This document shows positions 53,276 to 62,342 of a DNA stretch of 64,000 nt, in pieces. A program made the position numbers and the translations under genes. Position 1 is the stretch's first letter. The number at the start of each line of letters is the position of its first letter. This DNA is from Ignavibacteria bacterium (GTDB lineage Bacteria; Bacteroidota; Ignavibacteria; Kapaibacteriales; UBA2268): contig JAERMQ010000001.1 of assembly GCA_016844745.1 (NCBI GenBank), positions 87,450 to 151,449 on the forward strand. The letters run 5' to 3'. The notes below the pieces were generated by a model. The model was given only the letters and a program-made list of their open reading frames with translations. It searched no databases and was not told the DNA's origin.

Positions 53276-53365
53276 TCTTTTAGATTGACTGTCTCCCCAT
53301 TAATTGCCTTATGAAATAGCCTAATTTTATTAATTTTCATATCAATTCACCAATTATTATAATTT

Positions 53366-54631
53366 TTAGTGAATCCCCAATAATTTCTCAGCAATTATCT
53401 GTGAAGAGCCAATTGATGAGTTCACATAATTGCGAGCAATTTCTCCGATTGCCAAACGGTTCTCCTTCGATGTAATTATTTCCTCCAACCAAGCCGCAAG
53501 CTCGGCAGGAGTCGATACAACCTGCAATGCTCCAAGTTTCTGCAAGTTTATTGCATCAGGTGAATTCTTCATTTTCGTTCCGCATGAAAGCGGAATGCCA
53601 TATCCGGCAGGTTCTGCCGTACTATGCACTCCAACACCGAATGCTCCACCAATATAAGCAGCATCAGCAATGGAGTATAATCCAAGAAGCTTCCCGATTG
53701 AATCAACAATTATATGTCTTTCTTTCAATTTTCCTGTTTCGTTAATCCGGCTAAAAAGTATGTATTCATCTAACTTTGCAGATAATTTTTCTATATGTTC
53801 AGTAGTTGGTTCATGAGGTACGAAAATAATTCGAATTGAGTCTGAGATATTCTTTGGCAGCAGTTTCATAGCGCTGTTCATCAAGGTTTCATCAGGCTCC
53901 CAGCAGCTTCCTGCAATAAGAATAAAATCACTTTCATCAAAAATAACATTATTGAGAATAGGTTTTTCTTTTGCTGATGTTACTTTATTGTAAATCCTGT
54001 CGAATCTCGTATCGCTCAGAACGGTTGTTTTAGTCGATAGATTAAGAGATTTGAAGTACTCCGAATGCTCAACATTAATTACAAAGATTTCAGAAAAATA
54101 ATTATATGTCGATTTGAAGAATATACGCATCAGAAAATTGTTATTTGCAAATTTGCCGTTATGCCGAGTCGCATCGATTAAGTAAGCGGGAATCCTGCGT
54201 TTCGAGAGTTCCTCCATAAGATTGCGCCAGATTTCATAACGAACAAATACGGCAGCATCAGGTTTTACGACATCGATGAATTTCTTTGCATTTCGTTTCG
54301 AATCGAAGGGCAAATAGCAGACTGCATCAGCAAGAGGAAAGTTTTTCCTATTATTATAACCGGAAGGTGAATAGAAAGAAACAATGATTTTAATATCGGG
54401 ATTTCTCGATTTCAGGATTTCAATAATTGGAACTGCCTGCTCGAATTCCCCCATAGAAGCGGTATGGAACCATATTCTCCGGTGACCTTCGATTTTATTT
54501 AATGATTCTAAAGCCTTGCGAAAATTATTCTCCTTATCGGCAATTTTCTTATTAAAGAATTTTAAAATTAAGATTAATAATCTCCCAATGGGAATGAAGA
54601 TTAAGTTGTATAAAATCGAAATGATGTTCAT
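53366..54631 (-). CDS. waaA: 3-deoxy-D-manno-octulosonic acid (Kdo) transferase
   Basis: 421 residues, GT-B glycosyltransferase (GT30). Adds Kdo to lipid A precursor at the inner membrane, so the cell makes LPS. Seen: an N-terminal membrane helix (ILYNLIFIPIGRLLILILKFF), IWFHTASMGEFEQAVPII with the catalytic Glu, SFYSPSGYNN, FDSKRNAKKFID, and the C-terminal nucleotide-binding region DAAYIGGAFGVGVHSTAEPAGYGIP. Length is normal. Confidence 0.93.
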   Translation of the reverse strand: MNIISILYNLIFIPIGRLLILILKFFNKKIADKENNFRKALESLNKIEGHRRIWFHTASMGEFEQAVPIIEILKSRNPDIKIIVSFYSPSGYNNRKNFPLADAVCYLPFDSKRNAKKFIDVVKPDAAVFVRYEIWRNLMEELSKRRIPAYLIDATRHNGKFANNNFLMRIFFKSTYNYFSEIFVINVEHSEYFKSLNLSTKTTVLSDTRFDRIYNKVTSAKEKPILNNVIFDESDFILIAGSCWEPDETLMNSAMKLLPKNISDSIRIIFVPHEPTTEHIEKLSAKLDEYILFSRINETGKLKERHIIVDSIGKLLGLYSIADAAYIGGAFGVGVHSTAEPAGYGIPLSCGTKMKNSPDAINLQKLGALQVVSTPAELAAWLEEIITSKENRLAIGEIARNYVNSSIGSSQIIAEKLLGIH

Positions 54632-54673
54632 AGAAAAATTTATATTTAAAATTAGATGAAAGTCTAATATGAA

Positions 54674-54757
54674 AGAAGAATGTCATTCTGAACGTAGTGA
54701 AGAATCCAGTCCCAATGGGCTTCTGGATTCTTCACTACGTTCAGAATGACATTCTTC
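54674..54757. repeat. Family A inverted repeat
   Basis: Arms AGAATGTCATTCTGAACGTAG and complement, with inner AATCCAG/CTGGATT. Between waaA and crt. Confidence 0.9.
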
Positions 54758-54840
54758 TATTTTTGATTGATTTCACACAGCCTCATTCGCAGGAATGATA
54801 TCATACTTTTAATAGTTGCACTTTTAAGTTGTACCTTAAT

Positions 54841-55623
54841 CTATTTCCCGGTAAAATTTGCCTGCCGTTTTTCTAAGAAAGCGGCTGTTCCTTCCTTGAA
54901 ATCCTGGGTGCCGCAAAGACGTCCGAACATCTTGGATTCGAAATGCAAGCCTTCCAATTCAGATAATTCATCGGCAGCATAAATACACTCTATTGCCCCT
55001 GCTACTGCAAGACTGCCTTTGCTCAGAATCAATTGGATAAATTCTTCTGTTTTTGCCAATAATTCAGCTTGAGGATAAACAGCATTCACCATGCCGATTT
55101 TTTCTGCTTCAACGGCATTAATCATCTTTGCCGATAGAATCAATTCCATAGCTTTTGCCTTACCAACGAGGTGTGTTAAGCGTTGAGTAGCGCCATATCC
55201 GGGTATAATTCCAAGATTTACTTCCGGTTGACCAAGCTTTGCATTCTCCGAAGCAAATCGCATCTGGCAGGAGAGGGCAAGCTCGCAACCGCCTCCGAGT
55301 GCAAAGCCGTTAATCGCTGCAATAGTCGGTATGCGAAGCTGGGCAAGGCGTTTCATAACATAGCTGCCATATTCGGAAAACAGCTTGCCGCTTCTTTCGC
55401 CGGATTCATTTAATTCTTTAATATCGGCGCCGGCAGCAAAGGCTTTTTCTCCGGTACCTGTGAGAATCAATGCCTTCACAGATTCATCCAATTCGATTGA
55501 CCTGATGGCAGCATCCAAATCGTCGAACATTTGTTTATTCAAGGCATTGAGCTTATCGGGACGATTCAGTGTTATTACGACATAACTGTCTTTTTTTTCG
55601 AATAAAATTGTTGAGAATTCCAT
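54841..55623 (-). CDS. crt: Enoyl-CoA hydratase / crotonase
   Basis: 260 residues, crotonase fold. Oxyanion-hole segments FAAGADIKEL and NGFALGGGCELALSC, and the catalytic glutamate in GQPEVNLGIIPGYGATQRL, fit an active enoyl-CoA hydratase. The end IFxG-type tail FLEKRQANFTGK is typical. With hbd (47118-47999) it could serve short-chain acyl-CoA metabolism. Confidence 0.9.
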   Translation of the reverse strand: MEFSTILFEKKDSYVVITLNRPDKLNALNKQMFDDLDAAIRSIELDESVKALILTGTGEKAFAAGADIKELNESGERSGKLFSEYGSYVMKRLAQLRIPTIAAINGFALGGGCELALSCQMRFASENAKLGQPEVNLGIIPGYGATQRLTHLVGKAKAMELILSAKMINAVEAEKIGMVNAVYPQAELLAKTEEFIQLILSKGSLAVAGAIECIYAADELSELEGLHFESKMFGRLCGTQDFKEGTAAFLEKRQANFTGK

Positions 55624-55667
55624 CTTTTACTCCATAAAATTGAAGATAAAAATATAATTTACTAAAT

Positions 55668-56264
55668 TTAATGCACTTCGATTCTTCCAACTAATGCCCG
55701 TGAAATCGTTGCTTCGTCTGTGAATTCGAGACTTGAGCCTACGGGCATCCCATGGGCTATTCGCGTAATTTTAATATTAAGCGGTTTAATTAATTTAGCA
55801 AGGTACTGAGTAGTAACTTCCCCTTCTACGCTTGGATTGAGGGCTAATATTACCTCCCGTACATTGCCGAGCCTTGTGATTAGCTCCTTGATTTTCAGGT
55901 CTTCAGGCGTGATTCCATCCAAGGGATTCAATGTCCCGTGAAGGACATGGTACATACCGTAAAATTCGTTCGTCTTCTCGATAGCAACGACATCGGTTGG
56001 CTCTTCAACTACGCAGATTATTGATTCATCTCTCTTACCGGATGAGCAAATCGGACAAGGGTCGATTTCCGTAAAGTTGTGACACAGAGAGCAGAAGCGA
56101 ACATTTTGCTTTAATTCAGTTAATGATTCTGAAAATTTTTCTAAAAATTCTGTTGGTTGTTTCAATAAATAAAAAGCAAGGCGTTGTGCAGTTTTCCGTC
56201 CTATTGTCGGCAGTGATGAGAACATCTCTACGACTTTTTCTATTGATTCCGAAGTGTATATCAT
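55668..56264 (-). CDS. recR: Recombination protein RecR
   Basis: 198 residues, normal length. The helix-hairpin-helix is MFSSLPTIGRKTAQRLAFYLL, the zinc finger is CSLCHNFTEIDPCPIC, the Toprim core is ICVVEEPTDVVAIEKTNEFYGMYHVLHG, and the end is ARALVGRIEVH. It works with RecF/RecO in RecA loading. YbaB lies upstream on the same strand, as in many bacteria, but here with a repeat block of 204 bp in between. Confidence 0.95.
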   Translation of the reverse strand: MIYTSESIEKVVEMFSSLPTIGRKTAQRLAFYLLKQPTEFLEKFSESLTELKQNVRFCSLCHNFTEIDPCPICSSGKRDESIICVVEEPTDVVAIEKTNEFYGMYHVLHGTLNPLDGITPEDLKIKELITRLGNVREVILALNPSVEGEVTTQYLAKLIKPLNIKITRIAHGMPVGSSLEFTDEATISRALVGRIEVH

Positions 56265-56274
56265 ACCTTATTTT

Positions 56275-56468
56275 AATTACGAATTATGAGTTATAAGTTA
56301 TGAGTTATAAGTTATGAGTTATAAGTTATGAGTTATAAGTTATAAAAAAATTATTAAACATTAACCATTGACCATTAACCATTAACCATTATTCATAATC
56401 CTATAAATCCTAATTCAGATAAATTTTCATTGACAATTAACAATTGACCATTGACAATTGACCATTGA
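56275..56468. repeat. Family D block: GAGTTATAAGTTAT run and ATTGACCATTAACC units
   Basis: A tandem array of GAGTTATAAGTTAT units (about 56283-56345), then CATTGACCATTAACC units and AATCCTAATTCAGATAAATTTT. The same composite occurs at 16355-16700 and 63672-63908. Confidence 0.85.
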
Positions 56469-56795
56469 TTAAGGATTGAAGTTCAGTCCGGGAATATTTG
56501 GGAGCATGCCCGAAAGCCGTCCCATTTCCATTTGGGACATTTCCTGGGCTGCACTTTGAGCCTTATTCACTGCAGCTACTACCAAATCTTCAAGCATTTC
56601 GATATCTTCGGGATTAACGATTTCCTTACTGATTTTTAGTGAGACAAGTTTGTTATTTCCGTTGACAGTCGCAGTAACCATACCTCCTCCGGCATCACCT
56701 GTTGCGGTTTTATTGCCCAAATCGTTTTTTATTCTTTCCATTTCGGATTGTACTTTTTGAGCCTGCTCCAATATATTTGACATGCTGAATTTCAC
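56469..56795 (-). CDS. YbaB/EbfC family nucleoid-associated protein
   Basis: 108 residues. SNILEQAQKVQSEMERIKNDLGNKTATGDAGGGMVTATVNGNNKLVSLKISKEIVNPEDIEMLEDLVVAAVNKA is the family pattern of this small DNA-binding dimer. The start is a GTG at 56795, 7 bp after AAGG, or the ATG at 56783. The Met-rich end (MGRLSGMLPNIPGLNF) is common for the family. Usually next to recR, as here. Confidence 0.9.
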   Translation of the reverse strand: MKFSMSNILEQAQKVQSEMERIKNDLGNKTATGDAGGGMVTATVNGNNKLVSLKISKEIVNPEDIEMLEDLVVAAVNKAQSAAQEMSQMEMGRLSGMLPNIPGLNFNP

Positions 56796-56917
56796 TTTGC
56801 ACCTTATTTTTTAAAAAAATATAGTATCAAAATTAAGAAATAATTTTAGGAATTAGAAAGTTTATTTTATATTTGTTGAATGTATTCTTTGAAATTAATA
56901 AATGGTATGAGGTAAAT

Positions 56918-57598
56918 ATGGGAATTTTCAATCGTATATCGGACATTTTCAAAGCTAATGTAAATGATACGCTCGATAAAGCGGAAGATCCGGAGAAGAT
57001 GCTGAAACAAATGGTTATCGAAATGGAGGAATCCATAAATAAAACAACCATGGCTGTTTCCAGTGCGATAGCTAATGAGAAGTCGCTCGAAAGAAAAATC
57101 GAAAAAGCCAAGCGTGCAAGTAAGGATTGGGAAGAAAAAGCGATGCAGGCTCTGAATGCAGGCAGGGAAGATTTAGCCAGAGCTGCTTTAGAAAAGAAAG
57201 CCGTTGAAGACCGCAATTCGGTTGATTTGGAACCAATCTGGGTTCAGGCTAAAGAAACTTCAACAAAAATGCGCGGACAACTCGATACTCTTCGTGCAAA
57301 ATTAGAGGAAGCCCGGCAGAGACAATCCACATTAATTGCCCGCTCCCAGGCTGCAAAAGCCCAAAAACAAATTGCACAAACATTCAGTGGAGTTGGCTCG
57401 GACGCTTTTTCGAAATTTGATAAATACGAAGGTAAAATCGAAAAACTCGAATCGGAAGCTGAAGCCTTCGAGCAGCTTGGTTCCGGCAGCACAGACCTTG
57501 ATATGGAATTTAAAAAATTATCATCCGGAGCAAACGTTGACGATGATTTATTGAAGTTAAAGGCTAAAATGGGGATGCTCCCACCTGCTAATCAATAA
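56918..57598 (+). CDS. PspA/IM30 family protein
   Basis: 226 residues from the ATG at 56918 (preceded by GAGG; the frame is open 15 codons upstream). The N-terminal amphipathic helix MGIFNRISDIFKANVND and the long coiled coil (EKMLKQMVIEMEESINKTTMAVSSAIANEKSLERKIEKA to AKAQKQIAQ) are typical of the ESCRT-III-like membrane-remodelling proteins. It probably maintains the inner membrane under stress. The YbjN-like gene follows 53 bp on. Confidence 0.9.
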   Translation: MGIFNRISDIFKANVNDTLDKAEDPEKMLKQMVIEMEESINKTTMAVSSAIANEKSLERKIEKAKRASKDWEEKAMQALNAGREDLARAALEKKAVEDRNSVDLEPIWVQAKETSTKMRGQLDTLRAKLEEARQRQSTLIARSQAAKAQKQIAQTFSGVGSDAFSKFDKYEGKIEKLESEAEAFEQLGSGSTDLDMEFKKLSSGANVDDDLLKLKAKMGMLPPANQ

Positions 57599-57651
57599 AG
57601 GTAGGGGCTATTTATTAATTAATTTTTCCTTGAAAATATTTCGGAGATAAT

Positions 57652-58152
57652 ATGGAAGATAAATTTGCTTATGATAGAAGTGATAGTTACGACACTACTC
57701 CTGATGAGTTGATACAGAATACAATCGAGCGGGTATCGAGTTACCTTAAAAATAATTTCCCTGACCACCTTTCGTTTGGGAACGGCTCATTTACGATTCA
57801 GCGCGGCTCTTCGCAAATAATGATTATTGTCCGCCCGTTTACCGATGATGATACTTGCGTCGAATGTCTTGCTAATGTTGTTAGCGGAGCAAAAATTTCA
57901 ACAGAATTGATGAGATTTCTACTGAGAAAAAATGCAGAACTGCATTTCGGCTCATTCTCGCTCCTTTTCGACGATACAATCGCATTTTCGCATACCGTGA
58001 ACGGTAAGAACCTCGATGAAAACGAATTAAATACGGCAGTAGTATCGGTTGCAATTATATCGGATTATTATGACGATATTATTGTCGAAATGGCAGGTGG
58101 GAAGCGGGCTTCCGATACGGAGCATTTTTCGCCTGAAGACCATTATTTCTAA
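57652..58152 (+). CDS. YbjN-like protein
   Basis: 166 residues. ELMRFLLRKNAELHFGSFSLLFDDTIAFSHTVNGKNLDENEL is the pattern of the YbjN / type III chaperone-like alpha-beta fold. Role probably regulatory or chaperone-like; not established. Lies after pspA and is probably in the same transcript. Confidence 0.7.
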   Translation: MEDKFAYDRSDSYDTTPDELIQNTIERVSSYLKNNFPDHLSFGNGSFTIQRGSSQIMIIVRPFTDDDTCVECLANVVSGAKISTELMRFLLRKNAELHFGSFSLLFDDTIAFSHTVNGKNLDENELNTAVVSVAIISDYYDDIIVEMAGGKRASDTEHFSPEDHYF

Positions 58153-58206
58153 GATTGGTCAATTTTCGAAAATACAATACTTGTTATTCTTTGAAACAAA
58201 ATAAAG

Positions 58207-58407
58207 AAGAATGTCATTCGTAAGCGAAGTGAAGAATCTTCTTCGAAATTGGATGAATGTAGTATTGAAGTAAAGTAAGAATTATATTATTCGGGATAGG
58301 CATCAATACTTCATTCTTCCAAAAAGGATTAAAGAGTATTGTGAAGTTATAAAACAAGAATGTCAGACTATGCAAGAAGATTCTTCGCTTCGCTCAGAAT
58401 GACAGCC
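58207..58407. repeat. Family A repeat pair
   Basis: Left arm AGAATGTCATTCGTAAGCGAAG, right arm TTCTTCGCTTCGCTCAGAATG about 170 bp on, plus a GTTTCATTAGCAGGATTGACA tail to about 58448. Fills the 362-bp gap before the FAD oxidase; no gene seen. Confidence 0.85.
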
Positions 58408-58514
58408 TAAAAGGAGTTTTACCCAGTTTCATTAGCAGGATTGACAATCCGTTTTCTTTAATATTTTTCTTAATAATTTTAAAAAATACTACGTAATCTA
58501 TTCTCATAATAAAA

Positions 58515-59990
58515 ATGATACAAAGAACCGATATAGATACAATACAATCTTACTTGACCGATGCCTCTAATCTTCAGGGAAGCGCTGATGTAGTCTATAT
58601 TCCGGAAGATATTAAGGAATTGAAGCAGATAATAATAAAATGCCATTCTGAAAACACTCCAATGAACCCGGCAGGCGCTGGCACTGGCTTGACAGGCTCG
58701 AGAGTTCCGTTATCAGGAGTTGTTATTTCTACTGAAAAACTAACAAAAATTATATCAATAGATAAAACAAAGCAAAGAATTACAGTTGAACCGGGAATCT
58801 TCAGAAGTGAGATAGAATCTGAGCTTGGGGCTTTAGGCTATTTCGTTCCCCCTTCACCAACAGAAAAAAACAGCGCTATTGGTGGGAATGTAGCAACAAA
58901 TGCGTCCGGAGCACGAACATTTAAATATGGCGCCATTCGTGAATTCATCACCGGTTTGAAGGTATTTTTATTCAATGGAGAAGAAATAATTCTGCGGCGC
59001 GGAGAAAATTTTGCTAACAATTATGAACTGAAATTACTCACTGAATCTGGTCGCAAAATATCATTACACCTTCCCTCTATTAATATGCCCGAAATTAAAC
59101 ATGCTGCAGGATACTTTTTGAAACCAAATATGGATGCAATAGACCTGTTCATCGGAAGCGAAGGCACACTGGGTATCATTTCCGAGATTGAACTATCATT
59201 CATCCCATTACCGGAAAATGTACTTGGAGGGATTATTTTCTTTGATGATGAAAATCGGCACATTCAATTTGTTGAAGAAGTCCGAAGACTAAGCAAAGAA
59301 AATAATTTAAAGGATTATCGAACTGTAAGCGATGTATCGGCGCGTGTTCTGGAGTTTTTCGATGTCAATTCCGTGAATTTATTACGTGATAAATACCGGC
59401 AAATTCCACCAGATGCAAAGGGTGCAATATGGTTCGAACAGGAATTCTCCTCTGAGAATGAATCGGCAGTACTTGAATCCTGGGCTACAATTATTTCGGA
59501 GTATTCCGCATTAGGCGATTTTACATGGATAGCTCAAAATGAGAAGGAACATGAAAACCTCCGTCAATTCAGGCATGAGTTACCTCTTCAGGTTTACGAA
59601 GTATATTCTGCTAATAGTCAATTGAAACTCGGCACCGATATTGCCGTTCCGGATGTTCATTTCCAGGAGAGTTATCAATTCGTAAAACAGGAAATACAAA
59701 AACTTCAGATACCTTATGTGATTTTCGGACATATCGGTAATTGCCACCTGCATACGAATATTTTTATTAAGGATGAAGAAGAAAGAAAGAGGGCTTATGA
59801 ATTTTATGATGCCTATATTGAACATTCGTTAAAGCTTGGTGGGACAGTATCGGCTGAGCATGGCATAGGAAAATTAAAGAAGAAATATTTAAATAAGATG
59901 TTTGGGCAGGAAGCAATAAATGGTATGAAAGCTATTAAACAAATACTTGATGAAAAGTATCTTTTAAATGTTGGGACATTGTTTGATTGA
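58515..59990 (+). CDS. FAD-binding oxidase of the GlcD / D-lactate dehydrogenase type
   Basis: 491 residues. The FAD_binding_4 domain shows PMNPAGAGTGLTGSRVPL, PPSPTEKNSAIGGNVATNASGARTFKYGAIREFITGLKV and FIGSEGTLGIISEIEL. The C-terminal FAD-oxidase domain shows IFGHIGNCHLHTNIF (the metal-binding His) and GGTVSAEHGIGKLKKKYL. It oxidises a 2-hydroxy acid (glycolate or D-lactate); which one is not clear. Confidence 0.9.
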   Translation: MIQRTDIDTIQSYLTDASNLQGSADVVYIPEDIKELKQIIIKCHSENTPMNPAGAGTGLTGSRVPLSGVVISTEKLTKIISIDKTKQRITVEPGIFRSEIESELGALGYFVPPSPTEKNSAIGGNVATNASGARTFKYGAIREFITGLKVFLFNGEEIILRRGENFANNYELKLLTESGRKISLHLPSINMPEIKHAAGYFLKPNMDAIDLFIGSEGTLGIISEIELSFIPLPENVLGGIIFFDDENRHIQFVEEVRRLSKENNLKDYRTVSDVSARVLEFFDVNSVNLLRDKYRQIPPDAKGAIWFEQEFSSENESAVLESWATIISEYSALGDFTWIAQNEKEHENLRQFRHELPLQVYEVYSANSQLKLGTDIAVPDVHFQESYQFVKQEIQKLQIPYVIFGHIGNCHLHTNIFIKDEEERKRAYEFYDAYIEHSLKLGGTVSAEHGIGKLKKKYLNKMFGQEAINGMKAIKQILDEKYLLNVGTLFD

Positions 59991-60054
59991 CCATAAAATC
60001 CAACCCGATACGTCAACAAAAAATTAATAAAGAATTGATTAAAAAGAATTTGAA

Positions 60055-60702
60055 ATGGAGACAAGCAGACCATTGGTTAACATAAGAAGAAATTACGGAA
60101 AATTTAAAATTAGTGAAAAAACTATTGCCAAAAATCCTTTTGAGCAATTTACACTCTGGTTCGATGATGCCGTTAATGATAATACAATTCTCGACCCTAA
60201 TGCTATGACATTAGCAACAGCAACAAAAGTAGGCAAGCCATCATCAAGGACTGTCCTGCTAAAGAAATATGATAATAACGGATTCGTTTTTTTTACTAAT
60301 TACGAGAGCCGCAAAGGATGCGAGATTGAAGAAAATCCTATGGGTAGTTTGCTTTTTTTCTGGCCCTCATTAGAGCGTCAAATACGCGTCGATGGCTCTA
60401 TTGAGAGAATTTCACAAAAGGAATCCGATGAATATTTCCAAACAAGAGATTATAAAAGTCGCATTGGCGCATGGGCTTCGAGGCAAAGCCGAAAACTCAA
60501 GGGCAGACTCACATTAATGCGGGAAGTTGCAGGATATATAGCAAAATACCCTATAAATGTTCCCCTGCCTCATCATTGGGGTGGTTATAGGTTGATTGCC
60601 GAAGAATTTGAATTCTGGCAGGGGCGCGAAAGCCGTCTGCATGACAGGTTTTTATTTGTTAAAGAAAATGGAAATTGGGAATTGCAAAGACTGTATCCAT
60701 AG
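60055..60702 (+). CDS. pdxH: Pyridoxine/pyridoxamine 5'-phosphate oxidase
   Basis: 215 residues. It makes pyridoxal 5'-phosphate with FMN. Seen: RRNYGKFKISEKTIAKNPFEQFTLWFDDAV, MTLATATKVGKPSSRTVLLKKYDNNGFVFFTNYESRKGCEIEENP, the FMN/PNP-binding RQIRVDGSIERIS, IGAWASRQSRKL, and the ending EFWQGRESRLHDRFLF and WELQRLYP. Confidence 0.96.
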   Translation: METSRPLVNIRRNYGKFKISEKTIAKNPFEQFTLWFDDAVNDNTILDPNAMTLATATKVGKPSSRTVLLKKYDNNGFVFFTNYESRKGCEIEENPMGSLLFFWPSLERQIRVDGSIERISQKESDEYFQTRDYKSRIGAWASRQSRKLKGRLTLMREVAGYIAKYPINVPLPHHWGGYRLIAEEFEFWQGRESRLHDRFLFVKENGNWELQRLYP

Positions 60703-60757
60703 GTTTATTAAATAATTTCATTTCAGCAAATGAAGAAGTTTGAAAAACAAGAAAAGG

Positions 60758-60854
60758 AAGAATGTCATTCTGAACGAAGTGAAGAATCTTGTAGAATTAA
60801 GTGAATCGTATTCTTTGAGAAGATTCTTCACTTCGTTCAGAATGACATTCTTCT
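60758..60854. repeat. Family A inverted repeat
   Basis: Arms AGAATGTCATTCTGAACGAAG and complement, about 55 bp apart. Between pdxH and coaBC. Confidence 0.9.
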
Positions 60855-60916
60855 ATGTTTTTGTTTAATAATATTTACATAAATTACATTTTAATTAAAA
60901 TTTTAGAAGTATCATA

Positions 60917-62341
60917 ATGAATACTTTTTTAAAAGACAAAAAAATAATTATTGGAATAACAGGTTCCATCGCTGCATTCAAAATACCGCTGTTAGTGAGG
61001 GAATTAATCCGTCATAGGGTCATAGTCAACGTTGTTATGACTCCATCAGCAACGCAATTCGTTACTCCGCTTATTCTGGCAAATTTAAGCCGTAATCCTG
61101 TAATCGTCGAGATGTTCGACCCGGAACAGCAAACCAAGGGTGCCTGGCATATAGACCTTGCTAATGTGTGCGATGCTATGCTAATAGCGCCATGCTCTGC
61201 TGCAACCCTCGGACGTCTGGCAAACGGAATTCTGGATACTGCTTTGACTACCCTTGCAACTGCTATTCCGCGAAATATACCACTTATCATTGCGCCTGCT
61301 ATGGATACGAATATGTGGCTGCATCCTTCTACACAAAGGAATATCGAAAGGCTCAAAAGCGACCGGGCGATTATAATACCTCCGGCATCCGGTGAACTTT
61401 CGAGTGGAATGGAAGGTCCCGGAAGACTACCCGAAGTCGATGAATTATTTGATTTTCTATGTAATATTTTAAATCCCGATATAAAAAAAAACTCTGAAAT
61501 AAAAGAGCAGAAGCCAGTTACGAAGAATGATATTACTGTCACAAAGATTAAAGAAGAATCTAATGAAGGTCATATCAAAGAACTGATTGAAAAGCCTTCA
61601 TTAACTTTGCAGGAATCTGTTGAGCAGGATAAATGGACATCCGAATTTGAGTTTCATAAGTTAAAAAATAAAGGTCAGAACTCAAATACCGAATACTTGA
61701 AAGGAAAGAAAGTTTTAATTACTGCCGGACCAACTTATGAAAAGCTCGATGATGTGCGGTTTATCGGCAATTTTTCTTCCGGGAAAATGGGGTTTGCATT
61801 AGCAGAAGAAGCTCAATTAGCAGGTGCAGATGTTGTACTAATTACCGGACCAGTTGATTTAATCGAACCTGCCGGTATTAGAAGAATAAATGTAACATCA
61901 GCCGAAGAAATGTATCAGGCAGTTATGGCAGAATTTGAAAAATCCGATATAACTGTTATGGCAGCCGCAGTTGCAGATTTCACACCATCGAAGAAATATG
62001 ACGGAAAAATAAAGAAAGCTTCTACAGATGAATCTTTAACGATAGAACTTGTGCCGACAAAGGACATCCTTACAAGTTGTGGTAAAATTAAAAAAACAGG
62101 TCAAAAGTTGATTGGATTTGCCCTTGAGAGCGCTGATGAATTAGAGAATGCAAGGAAAAAGCTACAAGAAAAAAATTGTGATATGATTGTCCTGAATACC
62201 ACCAACCAACCTCAGAATGTATTCGGCAGCGACAATAATTCCATTACATTATTGACGAAGAATGGTGAAGTTAAGTCCTATCCTGAGCTTACAAAGCAAA
62301 ATTGCAGTAAGATAATTCTACAAAAAGCAGTGGAGTTATAA
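60917..62341 (+). CDS. coaBC: Phosphopantothenoylcysteine decarboxylase / phosphopantothenate-cysteine ligase
   Basis: 474 residues, longer than usual (about 400) because of a charged linker of about 80 residues (about 182-260). CoaC part: IIIGITGSIAAFK, His78 in GAWHIDLA, and PAMDTNMW; the clamp motif reads GELSSGMEGPGRLPE, with Ser where E. coli Dfp has the catalytic Cys of ACG. CoaB part: KKVLITAGPTYEKLDDVRFIGNFSSGKMGFALAEEA, VMAAAVADFTP and KKASTDESLTIELVPTKDIL. It acts in coenzyme A synthesis. One base separates it from rarA. Confidence 0.93.
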   Translation: MNTFLKDKKIIIGITGSIAAFKIPLLVRELIRHRVIVNVVMTPSATQFVTPLILANLSRNPVIVEMFDPEQQTKGAWHIDLANVCDAMLIAPCSAATLGRLANGILDTALTTLATAIPRNIPLIIAPAMDTNMWLHPSTQRNIERLKSDRAIIIPPASGELSSGMEGPGRLPEVDELFDFLCNILNPDIKKNSEIKEQKPVTKNDITVTKIKEESNEGHIKELIEKPSLTLQESVEQDKWTSEFEFHKLKNKGQNSNTEYLKGKKVLITAGPTYEKLDDVRFIGNFSSGKMGFALAEEAQLAGADVVLITGPVDLIEPAGIRRINVTSAEEMYQAVMAEFEKSDITVMAAAVADFTPSKKYDGKIKKASTDESLTIELVPTKDILTSCGKIKKTGQKLIGFALESADELENARKKLQEKNCDMIVLNTTNQPQNVFGSDNNSITLLTKNGEVKSYPELTKQNCSKIILQKAVEL

Positions 62342-62342
62342 T

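Noticed and set aside
61012..61542. Minus-strand frame of 176 codons inside coaBC
   Set aside because: Complete overlap with a well-supported gene; hydrophobic Ser/Ile-rich shadow.
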